Made by a program: the position numbers and the translations under genes. The notes beneath the pieces were generated by a model. That model was given only the letters and a program-made list of their open reading frames with translations, had not been told where the DNA came from and ran no database searches. From Longimicrobiales bacterium (GTDB lineage: Bacteria; Gemmatimonadota; Gemmatimonadetes; Longimicrobiales; Gaopeijiaceae), in the NCBI GenBank assembly GCA_028278645.1, contig JANQDZ010000006.1, positions 23,775 to 87,774 of the forward strand: a DNA stretch of 64,000 nt. Direction: 5' to 3'. Below are positions 34,726-42,823 of the stretch, piece after piece. Position 1 is the stretch's first letter. The number at the start of each line of letters is the position of its first letter.

Positions 34726-35666
34726 CAGGAATCTACCTCAACGTTCTGGTCGGCCGTGAACTCCTTGGCCGTCCCCTGGACCAAGCCTCGACCCAAGCCC
34801 AGCATGGCACGGGATGAGTCGTCATCGGGACGGTGCTTTGCGAATTTCACCAGGTCGCAACCTTCAAGGAACCGGCCAAAGCCATCCAGGATCGGTGCCT
34901 CCAACCCCTCCATCTTCAGGTCCGGCATGATGTCGGCTGTGGTCATCTCCAGGGCTGATACCTGGAACCTCCTCTCTATGTACGTACGGAAAATCTCAGA
35001 GGCTCTGATGTGGTAGTCCTTCACCTTCCCCTGCTCCAGCAGGGGCGATCTCTCCAGGCGGTCGAACCCTTCCAGGGCTACTTCGTGGGGCGGGCGCCAT
35101 GGGGCGGCGGGTCCGGTGCCCCTGAATTCCGTGTGCTCCCTTCGGAATCGTTTATAGAGGTGCCTCGCCAGGAGGATTCCCAGGACCACGGCCAGGAGCA
35201 GGAGGAGGAAGGGGGCCACGTTCACGGGAATACCTAAAGGCCCCTTGATCTCCCTGATGCCCCCGCCTTCGTCCAATCCCACGCTCAGGACCTGGATTCC
35301 GTACCGGTCGGTAGGCAGGGTAACGTCTTCGCCCGCCGAGTGTCTGACCTGGATGTCAAAGCTGGGGACCTCCAGTTCACCGAGCTCGAAAGCAGCCAAG
35401 ACAAGAGCCAGGGAAGACCGAGTCCGCTCCCCTTGGGAGAGGGGTGGGGCGATTTGGGCGTCCAGCACCTCGAAAGGGGCCAGGTTCAGGGAGTCGGGCC
35501 ATAGCACCTGAGCTCCGGGGAGGTGGTCCACGGAAACGGTGAGTGTGATCCGATCTCCCACGGAAACCACGGACGTATCCACGGACATGTGGAGGCGGGG
35601 TACCTGGGCACCGAGAGGGGCCGCGGCCAAGAGAAGGCCAGCAATAAACCCAGCCATCACTCTCAT
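34725..35666 (-). CDS. Short BatD-like membrane protein
   Basis: A 313-residue exported protein of the Bat operon. A signal peptide (LLLAAAPLGAQ) is followed by one beta-sandwich domain (residues 25-145), one transmembrane helix near 160-180 (VAPFLLLLLAVVLGILLARHLY), and a helical cytoplasmic domain with IRASEIFRTYIERRF and FLEGCDLVKFAKH, the same arrangement as the C-terminal part of BatD. It resembles DUF4381/BatD-like proteins found beside BatA in other operons. Its ATG overlaps the DUF58 gene stop by 4 nt. Confidence 0.8.
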   Translation of the reverse strand: MRVMAGFIAGLLLAAAPLGAQVPRLHMSVDTSVVSVGDRITLTVSVDHLPGAQVLWPDSLNLAPFEVLDAQIAPPLSQGERTRSSLALVLAAFELGELEVPSFDIQVRHSAGEDVTLPTDRYGIQVLSVGLDEGGGIREIKGPLGIPVNVAPFLLLLLAVVLGILLARHLYKRFRREHTEFRGTGPAAPWRPPHEVALEGFDRLERSPLLEQGKVKDYHIRASEIFRTYIERRFQVSALEMTTADIMPDLKMEGLEAPILDGFGRFLEGCDLVKFAKHRPDDDSSRAMLGLGRGLVQGTAKEFTADQNVEVDS

Positions 35667-36541
35667 CGGAACCGACGCATCCGTTTCTGGAAGAACCGCA
35701 TGAGGGGTTCCACGTAGGGGCTCCCGGTCTCGATATCGATGACGTCCACCTGGGATCGGACAAACTCCCGATCCAACTCCTCCTGAGCCCTCCTGGCCGA
35801 CCCGCGGAAGGCTTCGAGGAAGGCTTCGTTGGAGGTGTTCACCACCAACCGCTCTCCGGTCTCGGGATCCTCCATCTCCAGGAAACCCACGGGCGGAAGG
35901 TCCACCTCGCGGGCGTCCCTCATGCGAACGGCGATCAGGTCGTGGCGTTTCCCTGCGACCGAGAGGGGTCGGAAGAAGTCCTTGCCCATGAAGTCGGAAA
36001 CGAGAAACACAACTGCACGGCGGGAGATGACGCGAGAGAGGTACTCCAGGGCCCCGGAGATGTCGGTGCCCCGGCCTTGGGGTCGGTGATAGAGAAGCTC
36101 CCTGAGGACCCGAAGGACGTGCCGTCGCCCCTTACGCGGTGGGACGAACTTTTCGATCCTGTCGCTGAAGAGGATCAGGCCGATCTTGTCGTTGTTCTTG
36201 ATGGCGCTGAAAGCCAACACGGCGCTTAGCTCCACCGCCAACTCACCCTTGAAACGTTCTTTCGTCCCGAAGTTCCCGGATGCGCTCACGTCCACCATGA
36301 GCATGACCGTCAGCTCGCGCTCTTCTTCGAATACCTTCACGAATGGGGATCCGGTCCGGGCCGTTACGTTCCAATCGATATTCCGGATGTCGTCCCCGTA
36401 CTGGTATTCCCTCACCTCGGAGAAGGTCATGCCTCGGCCCTTGAAGACCGAATGGTATTCACCCGAGAAAACCTCGTTGACCAGTCCCCTGGTCGAGATC
36501 TCGATGAACCGAACCTTCTTGAGGATCTCCCGCGGAACCAT
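35663..36541 (-). CDS. DUF58 domain protein of the MoxR-Bat operon
   Basis: A 292-residue soluble protein with the DUF58 signature: GRGMTFSEVREYQYGDDIRNIDWNVTAR near the N-terminus (residues 36-63) and a VWA-like fold with VDVSASGNFGT and VFLVSDFMG. DUF58 proteins are the usual partners of MoxR ATPases and are VWA-like without a strict MIDAS function being proven. It starts 12 nt after the MoxR gene and overlaps the next gene by 4 nt. Confidence 0.92.
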   Translation of the reverse strand: MVPREILKKVRFIEISTRGLVNEVFSGEYHSVFKGRGMTFSEVREYQYGDDIRNIDWNVTARTGSPFVKVFEEERELTVMLMVDVSASGNFGTKERFKGELAVELSAVLAFSAIKNNDKIGLILFSDRIEKFVPPRKGRRHVLRVLRELLYHRPQGRGTDISGALEYLSRVISRRAVVFLVSDFMGKDFFRPLSVAGKRHDLIAVRMRDAREVDLPPVGFLEMEDPETGERLVVNTSNEAFLEAFRGSARRAQEELDREFVRSQVDVIDIETGSPYVEPLMRFFQKRMRRFR

Positions 36542-36553
36542 CCGAACGCCCCT

Positions 36554-37543
36554 CTACGGCACTTCTACGCTGTTGAGAATCTGCCCGACCACGTCCTCCG
36601 AGGTGACCTCTTCCGCTTCGGCCTCATAGGTCAGGAGCACACGGTGGCGTAGGACATTCATGGTCATGGCCCGGACATCGTCCGGAGTCACGTACCCGCG
36701 ACGCCGGAGGAAAGCGTGGGACCGGGCGGTTTTGGCCAGGTAGATCGAAGCCCGTGGGGATGCCCCGTATGCGATGAGGCCCTGGAGATCGTCGATGCCG
36801 TATGCTCCTGGGTCACGTGTGGCCAACACGAGATCGACGATGTACTGCTCCACCTGTTGATCCAGGTAGATCATTTCGACGGCTTTCCGTGCGCCGAGGA
36901 CCTCGTCGGCCTTCACGACGGGCTCCACATCAACTTCTGGCCCTGTGGCCATCCGCCGCATGATTTGGAGTTCCTCGTTCCGGTCGGGATACCCTACCGA
37001 GAGTTTCAACATGAAGCGGTCGACCTGAGCCTCAGGTAGAGGGTAGGTGCCTTCTTGCTCGATGGGATTCTGAGTCGCCAGGACCAGGAACGGAGTATCG
37101 AGAGAGAAGGTGTTTTCACCGATGGTGACAGTTCTCTCCTGCATGGCTTCCAGAAGGGCCGACTGAACCTTCGCCGGAGACCGGTTTATCTCGTCGGCCA
37201 GGATGATGTTGGCGAATATCGGGCCCTTCCGGGTTTTGAACTCCTGGTCTTTGGGATCATAGACCAGGGTGCCGATGAGATCTGCGGGAAGGAGATCCGG
37301 AGTGAATTGGAGTCTTCTGAACGTCGTGTCCACAGCCCTAGCTAACGTCCTGACCGTCATGGTTTTGGCCAGCCCCGGTACCCCCTCCATGAGCACATGG
37401 CCGTCGGAGAGGAGGCCGATGAGGAGTCCCTCGACCATGGATTCCTGGCCCACGATCACTCGTCCGACCTCCTCCCGGAGGCGGGGCAGGAAAGCGCTCT
37501 CTCGTTGGATCTTTTCCTGAATGACTTCGATATCCCGGTTCAT
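36554..37543 (-). CDS. MoxR-family AAA+ ATPase
   Basis: A 329-residue AAA+ chaperone-like ATPase: Walker A GVPGLAKT (near residue 55), Walker B ILADEINRSPAKVQ, sensor 1 ATQNPIEQEGTYPLPEAQVDRF, and a C-terminal lid with GASPRASIYLAKTAR. MoxR proteins remodel or insert cofactors into VWA proteins encoded next to them; here the partners are BatA and BatB. It is the first gene of the eight-gene operon; the promoter must lie between 37543 and the divergent M14 gene. Confidence 0.94.
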   Translation of the reverse strand: MNRDIEVIQEKIQRESAFLPRLREEVGRVIVGQESMVEGLLIGLLSDGHVLMEGVPGLAKTMTVRTLARAVDTTFRRLQFTPDLLPADLIGTLVYDPKDQEFKTRKGPIFANIILADEINRSPAKVQSALLEAMQERTVTIGENTFSLDTPFLVLATQNPIEQEGTYPLPEAQVDRFMLKLSVGYPDRNEELQIMRRMATGPEVDVEPVVKADEVLGARKAVEMIYLDQQVEQYIVDLVLATRDPGAYGIDDLQGLIAYGASPRASIYLAKTARSHAFLRRRGYVTPDDVRAMTMNVLRHRVLLTYEAEAEEVTSEDVVGQILNSVEVP

Positions 37544-37677
37544 CGTTCCACTTGGATTCGAAAGGAGGTTTTTGCCCGCACGTATAGACTGGCGGGACTA
37601 GTCCAGAAGAAAAATATTCGACCATATCTTGAGATGACTAGCCCCCTCCCAGCGTTGCCTGGGAAATGGGAGTCAAA

Positions 37678-38991
37678 ATGGCCAGAATCAAGGCGTTTAA
37701 GCAGGTAGTTTTTGTTGCCCTCGGCGCAACCATTGTTTTGACCGGGTGTGACTCCTCCACTGGGCCCGAAAAAGATGACAACGTGCCTGACATATCGCTC
37801 TCCGTGGACTTCGAAGGCGCTTCCCTGGAAAGCTGGACCCGACCGACCCCCTTCAGCTTCAACCTCACCATCCGGGACGACACCAACTCCACCTTCGCCC
37901 GTTGGTATTCCTACCGCGTGAAGGGTGGACAGGGCCATGAGCTGACCTTCCACATCACCAATGCCTCACAGGTTTCGGTTCCCAGCGCCTGGTCCTTCAA
38001 CCAGCCCTCGGTCAGCTCCGATGGCGGTGCGACCTGGGGGAGGATTGCCGCCGCCACGTACGAAGGTGGGGTTTTCACGTTCGTCCACACGCCCACATCC
38101 AACGACGAGTGGATCGCACTGAACCCGGTCTACAACTTCTCCAGGTGGACCGATTTCGCCAGCCAGATCGAATCCCATCCCATGGTGGACTCCCTAGTCG
38201 TTCTAGCTCAAACCCTGCAGGGACGGCCGTTCCACCTGGTAAAGATCACCGATCCGTCTTTCCCTGACAGTGAGAAGGGAGCGGTATGGGGTACCGCCAG
38301 GCAGCATCCTGCGGAGGTGGCAGGTTCCTGGATGGCCGAGGGATTGATCACCTGGTTACTCGGAGACGACTCCCAGGCGGTTGAGCTTCGAAAACGGGCG
38401 GTCTTCTACCTCATGCCGTTCATGAATCCGGATGGCGTAGCGTTGGGGAACTACCGTGTCAACTCGGTAGGCGCAAACCTGAATCGGGAGTGGACCAATC
38501 GTAACCCGGCCACGGCCCCGACGATTGCGGCGGCTGCGGATGCAATCGAGGCCTATGTGGCCTCAGGGAGGCCCTTCGAGTTTTTTGTGGACTTCCACGC
38601 CTACTCGTCTCTTCGGAAGAACTTCTTTTTCTACAGCGGGAGGGATCGGGCCCCGGAAGGGGAGGTCCAGGAGATCGAGGCCCTCATGGACCTCTTTCAA
38701 GCGACCAACGGGGATTTCACCAGGTCCGGATCAACCCCCTCCGGCGACGACACCCGCCTCGCCCGCGGGTGGGCGTTCGAGAACTTCGGCGTCCAGTCGG
38801 TGACGTTCGAGGCCTCCTACCAGGACGTGACATACGGTCCCAGCGCTTACGAATACATGACCCCGGATCGCTATATGGCCCTGGGGGAGGGATTGGGGAG
38901 GAGCCTGGCGGAATTGTTGTTCGGCGTGGGCGGCGGTTCTCCGGGCTTGGAGGCTTCTGCCCATGGTGATTACTATTCAAAGGTCGAGTGA
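37678..38991 (+). CDS. M14-family zinc carboxypeptidase lipoprotein
   Basis: A 437-residue exported metallocarboxypeptidase. The signal peptide ends in the lipobox VLTGC (Cys around residue 24). An N-terminal beta-sandwich domain like that of cytosolic carboxypeptidases (AGBL/CCP-type) occupies residues about 45-150. The M14 catalytic part has zinc ligands His210 and Glu213 (RQHPAE), His307 (DFHAY) and general base Glu378 (VTFEAS). The ATG at 37678 is preferred: GGGAG is 5 nt upstream. An ATG at 37666 has no such site. It is divergent from the MoxR operon. Confidence 0.9.
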   Translation: MARIKAFKQVVFVALGATIVLTGCDSSTGPEKDDNVPDISLSVDFEGASLESWTRPTPFSFNLTIRDDTNSTFARWYSYRVKGGQGHELTFHITNASQVSVPSAWSFNQPSVSSDGGATWGRIAAATYEGGVFTFVHTPTSNDEWIALNPVYNFSRWTDFASQIESHPMVDSLVVLAQTLQGRPFHLVKITDPSFPDSEKGAVWGTARQHPAEVAGSWMAEGLITWLLGDDSQAVELRKRAVFYLMPFMNPDGVALGNYRVNSVGANLNREWTNRNPATAPTIAAAADAIEAYVASGRPFEFFVDFHAYSSLRKNFFFYSGRDRAPEGEVQEIEALMDLFQATNGDFTRSGSTPSGDDTRLARGWAFENFGVQSVTFEASYQDVTYGPSAYEYMTPDRYMALGEGLGRSLAELLFGVGGGSPGLEASAHGDYYSKVE

Positions 38992-39078
38992 AACCGGAAT
39001 GCTCGAGCTTACGTAGAGGCTCTTGCGGTCGGACCTCGATGTTTGAGGTCAAAAAAAACCCGACTCTGGGAAGTACTG

Positions 39079-39300
39079 ATGAAATTTGCGGCCGGAGTGA
39101 CAGTCACAGGCGTCTTGAGTCTCCTGCTCCTGGAGGCCCTCAAGGTTGTGTTGGTGCCGGTGTCGGCGTGGCTCTTGGGCTTCCTCGTCATCGTGGTGAA
39201 GGTAGTTCTGATCGTTCTGGTGTTGGTGGTGGTGGCCGCTGTCATCGGTGGTGGGGTGTGGATCTACAAGCGTGGACAGAAATCCTCGGTCGAGGCTTGA
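39079..39300 (+). CDS. Small membrane protein
   Basis: A 73-residue, strongly hydrophobic protein with two predicted transmembrane helices (about residues 5-25 and 28-62) and a short basic C-terminal tail (YKRGQK). No family recognised. GGGAAG lies 5 nt before the ATG at 39079. It follows the M14 gene by 87 nt and converges with the TGS GTPase gene. The length makes it less certain than its neighbours. Confidence 0.55.
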   Translation: MKFAAGVTVTGVLSLLLLEALKVVLVPVSAWLLGFLVIVVKVVLIVLVLVVVAAVIGGGVWIYKRGQKSSVEA

Positions 39301-39376
39301 AGATCCGAGGCGTATAAGCGGTTCGAAGGACGGTGGTAAGAAGGAGCTCCTCCCCTAGCAGTTGCCCCACTGGATC

Positions 39377-40360
39377 CTATCGATGTAACTCTACAACATC
39401 TCCCTCTTCCAGCACGTGGTGCTCGTGTACGGACTGCCCGTCGAACGCGCTGGGTCCCCACACTCGGGCGAACTTGATCTCCTGGGCGATTTCTTTGTGG
39501 ATGGCCCGGGCGAGGTCCTCCACCGTGCTCCCCCGGGGGAGGGTGAATGGACGAGTCAGGTCGGGGTCCTTTCGGGGTTCTTTTGAATAGACCCGCATGA
39601 TGTCCAGGGCTTCAAACGTCACTTTGCCCAACACCTCGATAGATTCGTCCGTGGTCGTGGAGAGGGTGACCCGAGGCCACGGGAGCTCGATGAGCTCCTC
39701 CAGAGCCTCCAGGTCTCCGTCCGCCCCGGGGAGGTCCATCCCTGTGATCACCAAGATGGTCTTTTTGTAGGTCCATCCCGGGCGAGGTGCTTCAGGCGCA
39801 TCCGTACCCGCGGGGTACAGCCCGATGGCCTTTCCGCCCAATAGTTCCTCCACCAACTCCAGGCCCTGGAGGGGGGCTTTGATCGACACCACCAGCCAGA
39901 CCAGATCCGCCGCACGGGTCAGGTCGTACACCCAAGGCTCCACGTGCTCGTGGCAGAGGGGTGGGAGATCCACCAGCTGGAAGCCCACGTCCTCGTAGGG
40001 CATCATGCCGGGGGTGGCCTTGAGGGTGGTCATGGGGTAGGCGGCGACATCCGGCTTGGCGTGGGTGAACTGGGCGACGAGGCTGGACTTACCGGAGTTG
40101 GGGGCCCCTACGAGAGCAACCTGGCCAGCTCCTTCTTTAGGAATCTTGTGGCTAAGGCCCTTCGCGACGCTCTTCTTCTTGGGCTCTTGCCGGAGCTTGG
40201 AAAGGCGGGACCGAAGGTCGGCCTGGAGATGCTCGGTGCCTTTGTGCTTCGGGATAACCCGCAGCATCTCTTCCAGGGCGGCGATCTTCTCCTCCCTGGT
40301 TACGGCGGCCTTAAACTTTGCTTCGGCCTCTCTGTAGATGGGGGTCAGGTTGGCTGGCAT
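39377..40360 (-). CDS. TGS-domain GTPase-like protein with degenerate G motifs
   Basis: A 327-residue protein of the DRG/Obg-like group. After a helical N-terminal region (1-75) comes a P-loop GAPNSGKSS (residues 85-93, intact), a G2-like MTTLKATPG, and a C-terminal TGS domain (about 250-327, ending DGQSVHEHHVLEEGDVVELHR). The G3 motif reads DLPP instead of DxxG, and where NKxD (G4) is expected there is TGMD. It may bind GTP weakly or have altered specificity. Family members associate with ribosomes; that function is inference here. Confidence 0.85.
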   Translation of the reverse strand: MPANLTPIYREAEAKFKAAVTREEKIAALEEMLRVIPKHKGTEHLQADLRSRLSKLRQEPKKKSVAKGLSHKIPKEGAGQVALVGAPNSGKSSLVAQFTHAKPDVAAYPMTTLKATPGMMPYEDVGFQLVDLPPLCHEHVEPWVYDLTRAADLVWLVVSIKAPLQGLELVEELLGGKAIGLYPAGTDAPEAPRPGWTYKKTILVITGMDLPGADGDLEALEELIELPWPRVTLSTTTDESIEVLGKVTFEALDIMRVYSKEPRKDPDLTRPFTLPRGSTVEDLARAIHKEIAQEIKFARVWGPSAFDGQSVHEHHVLEEGDVVELHR

Positions 40361-40513
40361 CCCGGAGCCTCCTCTCTCCTAAGAGCATGACCCTCCGGGG
40401 CCGTCCGTGCAATAGAAAATCTGGCCATTCCTCCCGGGTTGGCGCTTGGATCGAGGGGAGGCGATTGTGACGGACTTACTCCTTTCTGTCCAAGGCTAGC
40501 CAAGGAGCGTCCA

Positions 40514-41020
40514 ATGAGCATTGCAGCCGCAATGTTGCCTGAGCTCGATCAAGAGATGGCCAACACCCGGAAGACCCTGGAGCGGGTTCCGGAAGACAAG
40601 TTCGACTGGAAACCCCACGAGAAGTCCTTCTCGTTCGGGGAGATGGCGAATCATCTGGCTCGTCTCCCGGGCTGGGGAACGGCCACCCTCACGACGGATT
40701 CGATGGATCTGGACCCGGAGAAGGGTGAGTTCGTTCCGCCTCCCCCCGTGGATACACTCGAGGGAGTCTTGGCGGCTTTCGACGAGAGTGTGGCGGAGTT
40801 CAAGGCCGTGTTGGAAGGGGTCAGCGATGAGGACTTCATGAAGCACTGGACTCTCCTGAACGGTGGCCAAGAGCTTTTCAGCATGCCTCGAGTGGCGGTG
40901 GTTCGGGCGTTTGTTCTGAACCACGTCTACCACCACCGGGGGCAACTCACCGTTTACCTCAGGCTGAACGACCTTCCGCTTCCGGCCCTTTACGGGCCCT
41001 CGGCCGACGAGCAGATGTAG
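40514..41020 (+). CDS. DinB-family putative metal-binding protein
   Basis: A 168-residue four-helix-bundle protein of the DinB/YfiT superfamily. The metal-binding histidines are visible: one in EMANHLARLPGW (about residue 50) and a second cluster in HVYHHRGQL (about 140). Members include thiol-dependent transferases, but most, like this one, are uncharacterised. The ATG at 40514 has AAGGAG 8 nt upstream. A large palindrome follows its stop. Confidence 0.85.
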   Translation: MSIAAAMLPELDQEMANTRKTLERVPEDKFDWKPHEKSFSFGEMANHLARLPGWGTATLTTDSMDLDPEKGEFVPPPPVDTLEGVLAAFDESVAEFKAVLEGVSDEDFMKHWTLLNGGQELFSMPRVAVVRAFVLNHVYHHRGQLTVYLRLNDLPLPALYGPSADEQM

Positions 41021-41036
41021 ACAGATGTAGAAAGGG

Positions 41037-41207
41037 CTTAGTACCCCAATCCGGAAATACGATGGCATTTGAGCGCCGCTGCATCCCCGCTGGCGGCGTT
41101 GCGCTCACTCGCCGTACCACGGCGGGTACGCCTCAATCGCGCGCCTTGCCAGCGGCGCGCTCCGGCGCTCTCGGTACATCACCGTATTTCCGGAATGGGG
41201 TACTTAG
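41037..41207. repeat. Long imperfect palindrome (third fold-back element)
   Basis: A near-complete inverted repeat of about 170 bp between two convergent genes. The outer arms (41037-41064 and 41179-41207) match at roughly 25 of 28 positions around the shared core AGTACCCCA-TCCGGAAATACG. Inner arms carry GAGCGCC with GGCGCTC and CCGCTGGC with GCCAGCGG, down to a small loop near 41118. The sequence differs from the elements at 6.9 and 21.7 kb, but the fold-back design is the same. Confidence 0.75.
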
Positions 41208-41231
41208 GATCCCCTCTGGGAGAGAATCGGA

Positions 41232-41266
41232 TCCCCGGACCTGGCTGGCTCAACCAGGTCCGGGGA
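41232..41266. terminator. Strong hairpin, possible terminator
   Basis: A perfect 13-bp stem (TCCCCGGACCTGG at 41232-41244 with its complement at 41254-41266) with a 9-nt loop, 15 nt past the AraC gene stop. No T-run follows on either strand, so intrinsic termination is possible but not certain. Confidence 0.5.
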
Positions 41267-41280
41267 CCCTGCCAGTTCTT

Positions 41281-42249
41281 TCAGAGGGGTTTGACGGGAA
41301 CACAGATCTCGACGATGTGCTTCCCTTCAGGGTGATCCTTGGGGTTGTTGAGGTACCGTTCGAAGGCGAGACGGTCGTCCGGTTGATAGCCGCTCTCCGG
41401 CAGCCATCCGCCGTAGACCGCTTCCCAAGCCGCTGAGTACCCGTCTGGGTCCAACTCAAACCGGGCTTGGGCGTAGGTTCCTTCGGCCAGGGTCATCTTC
41501 CCCACCTCCCCGGACACCTGGGTGTCCGGTTCCACCGTAATCCCCACGCTCAGCCTCAGCTTCTCGTCGTCCGTCACCTCCGGATCGTCGTGGTAGATTG
41601 AGAGGATCTGGGTGTCCGGGAACTCGAGGAGGTTCCGGGGCCCGGCCCATTGAAAGAGCCTTCCGAACAAGCCTTCGAAGAGCGCGGAGTTTCCCTGGTA
41701 AGGACCTACGTGCCGAATGTAGGCCACGGTCTGCTCCGGCAACTCCTCAACTCTGACGTCCATCTTCATCTCTGCGGCCATGCTCTCCCTCCTGGTACGT
41801 GATTCCTTGTCGATCCCGTTCGCCTCAGAAGGGTAAAGCGCATGATGGTCGCCTTCTTTGCCGTCCTTGCCCGGGGCTGTGCAGTCCTTGCTGATCTCCC
41901 CGGGCCCGCTCCTCCACTGGGAGGGAGTGCATCCGAAAGCGGCTCTGAAAGCACGGGAGAAAGCGGCCGGGTTCCCGTACCCACAGTCCATGGCCACCCG
42001 CGTCACCGAGGTCTCTCGGTTGGCCCGGAGCAGCAGGGCTGCCTTTTCCAGCCGGATCCTCTGCACAAACCCACTCACGGTCTCGCCCATGAGGCTTCGG
42101 AAGATCCGGTGGAAATGATAGGGAGAGAAAAAGGCAGCCGACGCGATGTCCCTGAGGGTCATCTCTTCCCCCAGGTGGTTTTCGATGTAATCGACCGCTC
42201 GGTTGATCCGAGCCCAGTATTCCTTTCGCCGGGACTCGCTCGAGGTCAT
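41281..42249 (-). CDS. AraC-family regulator with GyrI-like sensor domain
   Basis: A 322-residue transcription factor of the Rob/SoxS-like fusion type. Residues about 12-115 hold two helix-turn-helix motifs (MTLRDIASAAFFSPYHFHRIF and VTRVAMDCGYGNPAAFSRAFRAAFG). Residues about 160-322 form a GyrI-like small-molecule-binding domain (VEELPEQTVAYIRHVGPYQGN ... EGKHIVEICVPVK). These regulators usually control efflux or detoxification genes in response to lipophilic compounds. No efflux gene is adjacent, so its target is unknown. Confidence 0.92.
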   Translation of the reverse strand: MTSSESRRKEYWARINRAVDYIENHLGEEMTLRDIASAAFFSPYHFHRIFRSLMGETVSGFVQRIRLEKAALLLRANRETSVTRVAMDCGYGNPAAFSRAFRAAFGCTPSQWRSGPGEISKDCTAPGKDGKEGDHHALYPSEANGIDKESRTRRESMAAEMKMDVRVEELPEQTVAYIRHVGPYQGNSALFEGLFGRLFQWAGPRNLLEFPDTQILSIYHDDPEVTDDEKLRLSVGITVEPDTQVSGEVGKMTLAEGTYAQARFELDPDGYSAAWEAVYGGWLPESGYQPDDRLAFERYLNNPKDHPEGKHIVEICVPVKPL

Positions 42250-42282
42250 GCGGACTGTCCCCGCCCCTTTCGCAACACCCTT

Positions 42283-42798
42283 CTACCTGAGCTTCCCGTA
42301 TACCTGGCGGTCCATGACCAGCCGGGCTCCTCCCAGGGGGGACCCGTTCAGGGTAACCCCATCGGGGCTGGCAAGGAGGGTATTTTCGTGGAAGCCCTGG
42401 AAGGTGATCTCATCTGTCGGGGGCGGCCCTCCCGGAGGCCGTACGGGGGTACCAGGATCCGCTTCCGGCGCCAGAAGCAGCCCCAGTTTCCCCTCCTCGT
42501 TTTCGGTGGCCAAACACATAGCCTGGCTCACCTCCCCGCGGAGCTTGGCCGGTTGGAGGTTGGCCACAACCACGATTGGGAGTCCCTCCAGCTCTTGGGG
42601 CGTATAGTGTCCGACGATCCCCCCCACGATCTGCCTCTTTTCCGATCCGAGGTCGATCTCCATCACCAGGAGACGGTCGGCGTTCGGGTGTTCGCGAGCA
42701 GCCAGGACGCGGGCCACCCTCAGGTCCGGCACCGGAGGGGTCGCCGGGTCACCGATATCCGGAGTACCTCTTTCGGGGTTTTTTGGATCAGCCGTCAT
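42283..42798 (-). CDS. tRNA-binding-domain protein (CsaA / MetG C-terminal type)
   Basis: A 171-residue protein with an OB-fold tRNA-binding domain: DLRVARVLAAREHPNADRLLVMEIDLGSEKRQIVGGIVGHYTPQELEG and VVVANLQPAKLRGEVSQAMCLA match the family pattern seen in CsaA and in the C-terminus of methionyl-tRNA synthetase. The C-terminal 50 residues are Pro/Gly-rich. As a stand-alone protein it probably binds structured RNA or serves as a MetRS-like accessory. GAGGA lies a few nt before ATG 42798. Confidence 0.85.
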   Translation of the reverse strand: MTADPKNPERGTPDIGDPATPPVPDLRVARVLAAREHPNADRLLVMEIDLGSEKRQIVGGIVGHYTPQELEGLPIVVVANLQPAKLRGEVSQAMCLATENEEGKLGLLLAPEADPGTPVRPPGGPPPTDEITFQGFHENTLLASPDGVTLNGSPLGGARLVMDRQVYGKLR

Positions 42799-42823
42799 GA
42801 GAAGTCCTCAGGGGTTCTCTGGT

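Noticed and set aside
33577..35016. 479-codon plus-strand frame across batA/batB
   Set aside because: Runs antisense across several Bat operon genes with clear VWA motifs.
24767..37652. Identical 16-mer ACTAGCCCCCTCCCAG at 24767-24782 and 37637-37652
   Set aside because: One shared 16-mer in 64 kb of GC-rich sequence is expected by chance; flanks do not match.
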